DNA of 7,982 bases. It comes from Firmicutes bacterium UBA5473 (GTDB taxonomy: Bacteria > Bacillota > DTU084). Numbering within the stretch: the stretch's first letter is position 1; each line of letters opens with the position of its first letter. The position numbers and the translations under genes were made by a program. Location: positions 1 through 7,982 of the forward strand of contig DIQB01000004.1 of the NCBI GenBank assembly GCA_002427165.1, given 5' to 3'. The notes under the pieces are model-generated. The model was not told where the DNA came from. It did not search any database and saw only the letters and a program-made list of their open reading frames with translations. Below are positions 6,231 through 7,982 of the stretch, piece after piece.

Positions 6231-6255
6231 GAGAATAATTTTTGGAGGCTGACAG

Positions 6256-6792
6256 GTGGCAGAAAAAGTAAAGATCATGGATGAGACAGGCATTAGGCGG
6301 GCCCTGGTGCGCATCGCCCATGAGATCCTCGAACAAAATCGAGGCGTAGAGGGCTTGGTGATCGTAGGGATCCACAGACGGGGCGTGCCTTTGGCAAAGA
6401 GGTTAGCTGAGGCTATCTCCCAGATCGAGGGGGTTGAGGTGCCTGTGGGGACCTTGGATATCAACCTCTATCGTGACGATCTCTCTACCATAGGCTATCA
6501 TCCCATTGTTCGGAAAACGGAAATTCCTGTAGATGTATCAGAGCGGACTGTGGTTTTGGTTGACGATGTTCTCTACACTGGCCGCACAGTGCGGGCAGCC
6601 TTGGATGCATTAATGGATTTGGGTAGACCAAAAGCTATCCAGCTGGCAGTGCTAGTGGATAGAGGTCATAGAGAACTCCCCATTAGAGCTGACTACGTAG
6701 GCAAAAACCTGCCCACAGCCAAACGGGAGATCATCTCCGTTAAGATTGCGGAGATCGACGGCAAAGAAGAAGTAGTTATCAATGAGGGGTAA
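6256..6792 (+). CDS. pyrR: PyrR, pyr operon regulator / uracil phosphoribosyltransferase
   Basis: The 178-residue protein matches the usual size of about 180 residues for PyrR. GTG 6256 is chosen because GGAGG (6244-6248) is 7 bases upstream and an in-frame TGA at 6250 rules out anything longer; ATG 6277 is a weaker alternative. The PRPP-binding loop VVLVDDVLYTGRT (99-111) contains the two acidic residues D103 and D104, and the N-terminal IVGIHRRGVPLAKRLA stretch (about 36-51) is typical. In Firmicutes PyrR binds pyr mRNA when UMP is abundant and promotes termination; many members also convert uracil and PRPP to UMP. It heads the pyr cluster and is followed by an intercistronic terminator and pyrB. 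Function as an RNA-binding regulator is inferred from the family; the expected RNA target is not obvious here. Confidence 0.95.
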   Translation: MAEKVKIMDETGIRRALVRIAHEILEQNRGVEGLVIVGIHRRGVPLAKRLAEAISQIEGVEVPVGTLDINLYRDDLSTIGYHPIVRKTEIPVDVSERTVVLVDDVLYTGRTVRAALDALMDLGRPKAIQLAVLVDRGHRELPIRADYVGKNLPTAKREIISVKIAEIDGKEEVVINEG

Positions 6793-6825
6793 AAGCGAAA
6801 GGGCATAGCACCTTTCGTTTTTTTT
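6791..6825 (+). terminator. Intrinsic terminator between pyrR and pyrB (probable attenuator)
   Basis: Core arms CGAAAGG (6796-6802) and CCTTTCG (6811-6817) extend outward through A-T pairs (AAAA at 6791-6794 with the T-run). Eight T residues occupy 6818-6825. The left base of the stem overlaps the pyrR stop codon (6790-6792), so a ribosome finishing pyrR would cover part of the stem. In Bacillus pyr operons, PyrR-controlled attenuators sit in such intercistronic gaps. I could not find a convincing antiterminator. Confidence 0.85.
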
Positions 6826-6842
6826 GAGAGGAGGACCGGCTT

Positions 6843-7793
6843 GTGGCTGAATGGAACCGTAAGGATCTTTTGGGAATTGAGGAATTGAGTGCCGCTGAAA
6901 TTGAAACCATCCTCGATCTGGCCAGCTCCTGCAAACAAATTTATAGCAGGCAAATTAAAAAGTTACCTACCCTGAGAGGAAAAACTGTGATCTTACTCTT
7001 TTTTGAGCCCAGCACCAGAACTCGTACATCCTTTGAGATCGCAAGCAAGTGGATGAGTGCAGACCTAATTAATATCTCAGTGGCCCAAAGTAGTGTGGTG
7101 AAAGGGGAAAGCCTCTACGATACAGCCCACACTATCGAGGCCATGGGCCCAGATCTGGTAGTGGTTAGGCACAGAGCAGCTGGCGTGCCCCAGGCCCTAG
7201 CTCAGCGTTTAGGCTGCAGCGTGATTAATGCCGGCGATGGTGCCCACGAACATCCCACCCAGGCTTTGCTTGATCTATACACAATTCAAGAGCGCTTGGG
7301 CAGGATCAGGGGACTGAATGTGCTATTGGTAGGAGATATCCTCCACAGCCGCGTAGCCCGCTCCCAGATCTATGGCCTGCAAAAAATGGGAGCTTCTGTC
7401 ACGGTGCTAGGGCCAAGCACCCTCTTACCTAAAGGAATCGAATCCTTTGGCGTTAAGATCGGCAAGTCTTTAGATGAGGAACTTCCTAAAGCTGACGTGG
7501 TAAGTCTTTTGCGAATCCAAAAGGAGCGGCAGCAAAGCGGTCTTTTCCCCAGCTTAGATGAGTATGCCCTTCTTTACGGTATTGGCGAGGAGCGTCTTGG
7601 CCTCATCCGGGATGATGCCCTGATTATCCATCCTGGTCCCACAAACTTAGGAGTTGAGATTAGCCTTGCTGCTACAGAGGACAAGCGTTCTGCCATTAAC
7701 CAGCAAGTTACAAACGGTGTGGCTGTGAGAATGGCAGCCCTATACTTACTTTTAGGGGGAGGAGGTCTTGAGCGCCATGAGATTGCTTTATAA
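6843..7793 (+). CDS. pyrB: Aspartate carbamoyltransferase catalytic chain
   Basis: The 316-residue cytosolic enzyme joins carbamoyl phosphate and L-aspartate to give N-carbamoyl-L-aspartate, the committed step of de novo pyrimidine synthesis. GTG 6843 follows AGGAGG (6829-6834) by 8 bases. Diagnostic motifs are present: FFEPSTRTRTSFE with the carbamoyl-phosphate loop S57-T58-R59-T60-R61, RHRAAG (109-114) with H110, HPTQALLDLY (137-146), GDILHSRVARS in the aspartate domain, and HPGPTN (263-268). The length is typical of catalytic chains, and no regulatory PyrI-like gene is seen in the window. It follows pyrR across a 50-base gap holding a terminator, and its end overlaps the start of pyrC by 17 bases, which indicates co-expression with pyrC. 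Confidence 0.97.
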   Translation: MAEWNRKDLLGIEELSAAEIETILDLASSCKQIYSRQIKKLPTLRGKTVILLFFEPSTRTRTSFEIASKWMSADLINISVAQSSVVKGESLYDTAHTIEAMGPDLVVVRHRAAGVPQALAQRLGCSVINAGDGAHEHPTQALLDLYTIQERLGRIRGLNVLLVGDILHSRVARSQIYGLQKMGASVTVLGPSTLLPKGIESFGVKIGKSLDEELPKADVVSLLRIQKERQQSGLFPSLDEYALLYGIGEERLGLIRDDALIIHPGPTNLGVEISLAATEDKRSAINQQVTNGVAVRMAALYLLLGGGGLERHEIAL

Positions 7794-7982
7794 AGGCGGT
7801 AAAATTTTCGATCCCGAATTCCGAGGAGAGGCAGATCTTCTAGTAGAGAACGGGAAGATCGTCCGCTTGGGGAAAGCAGACGCAACTTGGGAAGCTGAAG
7901 TAATTCGAGAGATTTCGGGTATGCTAATCTTCCCAGGTCTTGTGGACCTCCATACCCATCTGCGAGAGCCCGGTAGCGAACA
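7777..7982 (+). CDS. pyrC: Dihydroorotase, N-terminal part only (truncated by window edge)
   Basis: The first 68 codons of an amidohydrolase-family gene run off the window end. ATG 7777 overlaps the last 17 bases of pyrB; AGGAGG (7760-7765) lies 11 bases upstream, inside pyrB, so translation is probably coupled. The sequence shows the N-terminal beta-rich segment and, after FPGLVD, the motif HTHLREPG starting at H59. H59 and H61 are the expected zinc ligands and R63 the dihydroorotate-binding arginine of type I bacterial dihydroorotases. The enzyme cyclises carbamoyl aspartate to dihydroorotate, the step directly after PyrB. The remaining catalytic residues, including the bridging ligand, lie outside the window. 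The upstream TTG at 7768 is too close to the ribosome binding site to be the start. Confidence 0.94.
   Translation, partial: MRLLYKGGKIFDPEFRGEADLLVENGKIVRLGKADATWEAEVIREISGMLIFPGLVDLHTHLREPGSE

Noticed and set aside
7574..7885. A 103-codon minus-strand ORF over the pyrB-pyrC junction
   Set aside because: Both strands cannot easily be coding here, and pyrB and pyrC carry clear catalytic motifs.

Overview
The window looks like a piece of a Bacillota (Firmicutes) chromosome, most likely from class Clostridia. The evidence is strong AGGAGG-type ribosome binding sites, frequent GTG starts, consensus sigma-A promoters, and a pyrR-pyrB-pyrC gene order. The assignment is an inference from gene content and signals; no database search was possible. 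Base composition looks moderate by eye. I see no insertion sequence, prophage, CRISPR array or rRNA.

Layout, left to right: (1) the first 175 codons of a dGTPase-like HD-domain protein on the minus strand, cut by the window edge; (2) a 217-base divergent intergenic region with an 11-bp inverted repeat and a good promoter for the next gene; (3) a complete SWIM-SNF2 ATPase gene of 1063 codons; (4) a two-gene tRNA cluster, Gln(CTG) then Glu(CTC), with a consensus promoter and an intrinsic terminator; (5) a pair of very small overlapping ORFs, the second predicted to be a two-helix membrane peptide; (6) on the minus strand, a small exported or membrane protein with a histidine/aspartate pattern like that of YdjM/DUF457 proteins; (7) a cytosolic glycerophosphodiester phosphodiesterase; (8) the start of a pyrimidine biosynthesis operon: pyrR, pyrB and the first 68 codons of pyrC.

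The genes mostly serve general housekeeping: nucleotide pool control (dGTPase-like), de novo UMP synthesis (pyrB, pyrC) with its regulator (pyrR), translation (tRNAs), and phospholipid turnover (the phosphodiesterase). I see no convincing new multi-gene system. The most unusual material is in the non-coding parts. The pyrR leader carries a 21-29 codon ORF followed by mutually exclusive hairpins but no recognisable PyrR-binding loop. An intrinsic terminator between pyrR and pyrB begins at the pyrR stop codon. A terminator-like hairpin lies in front of the 54-residue membrane peptide.
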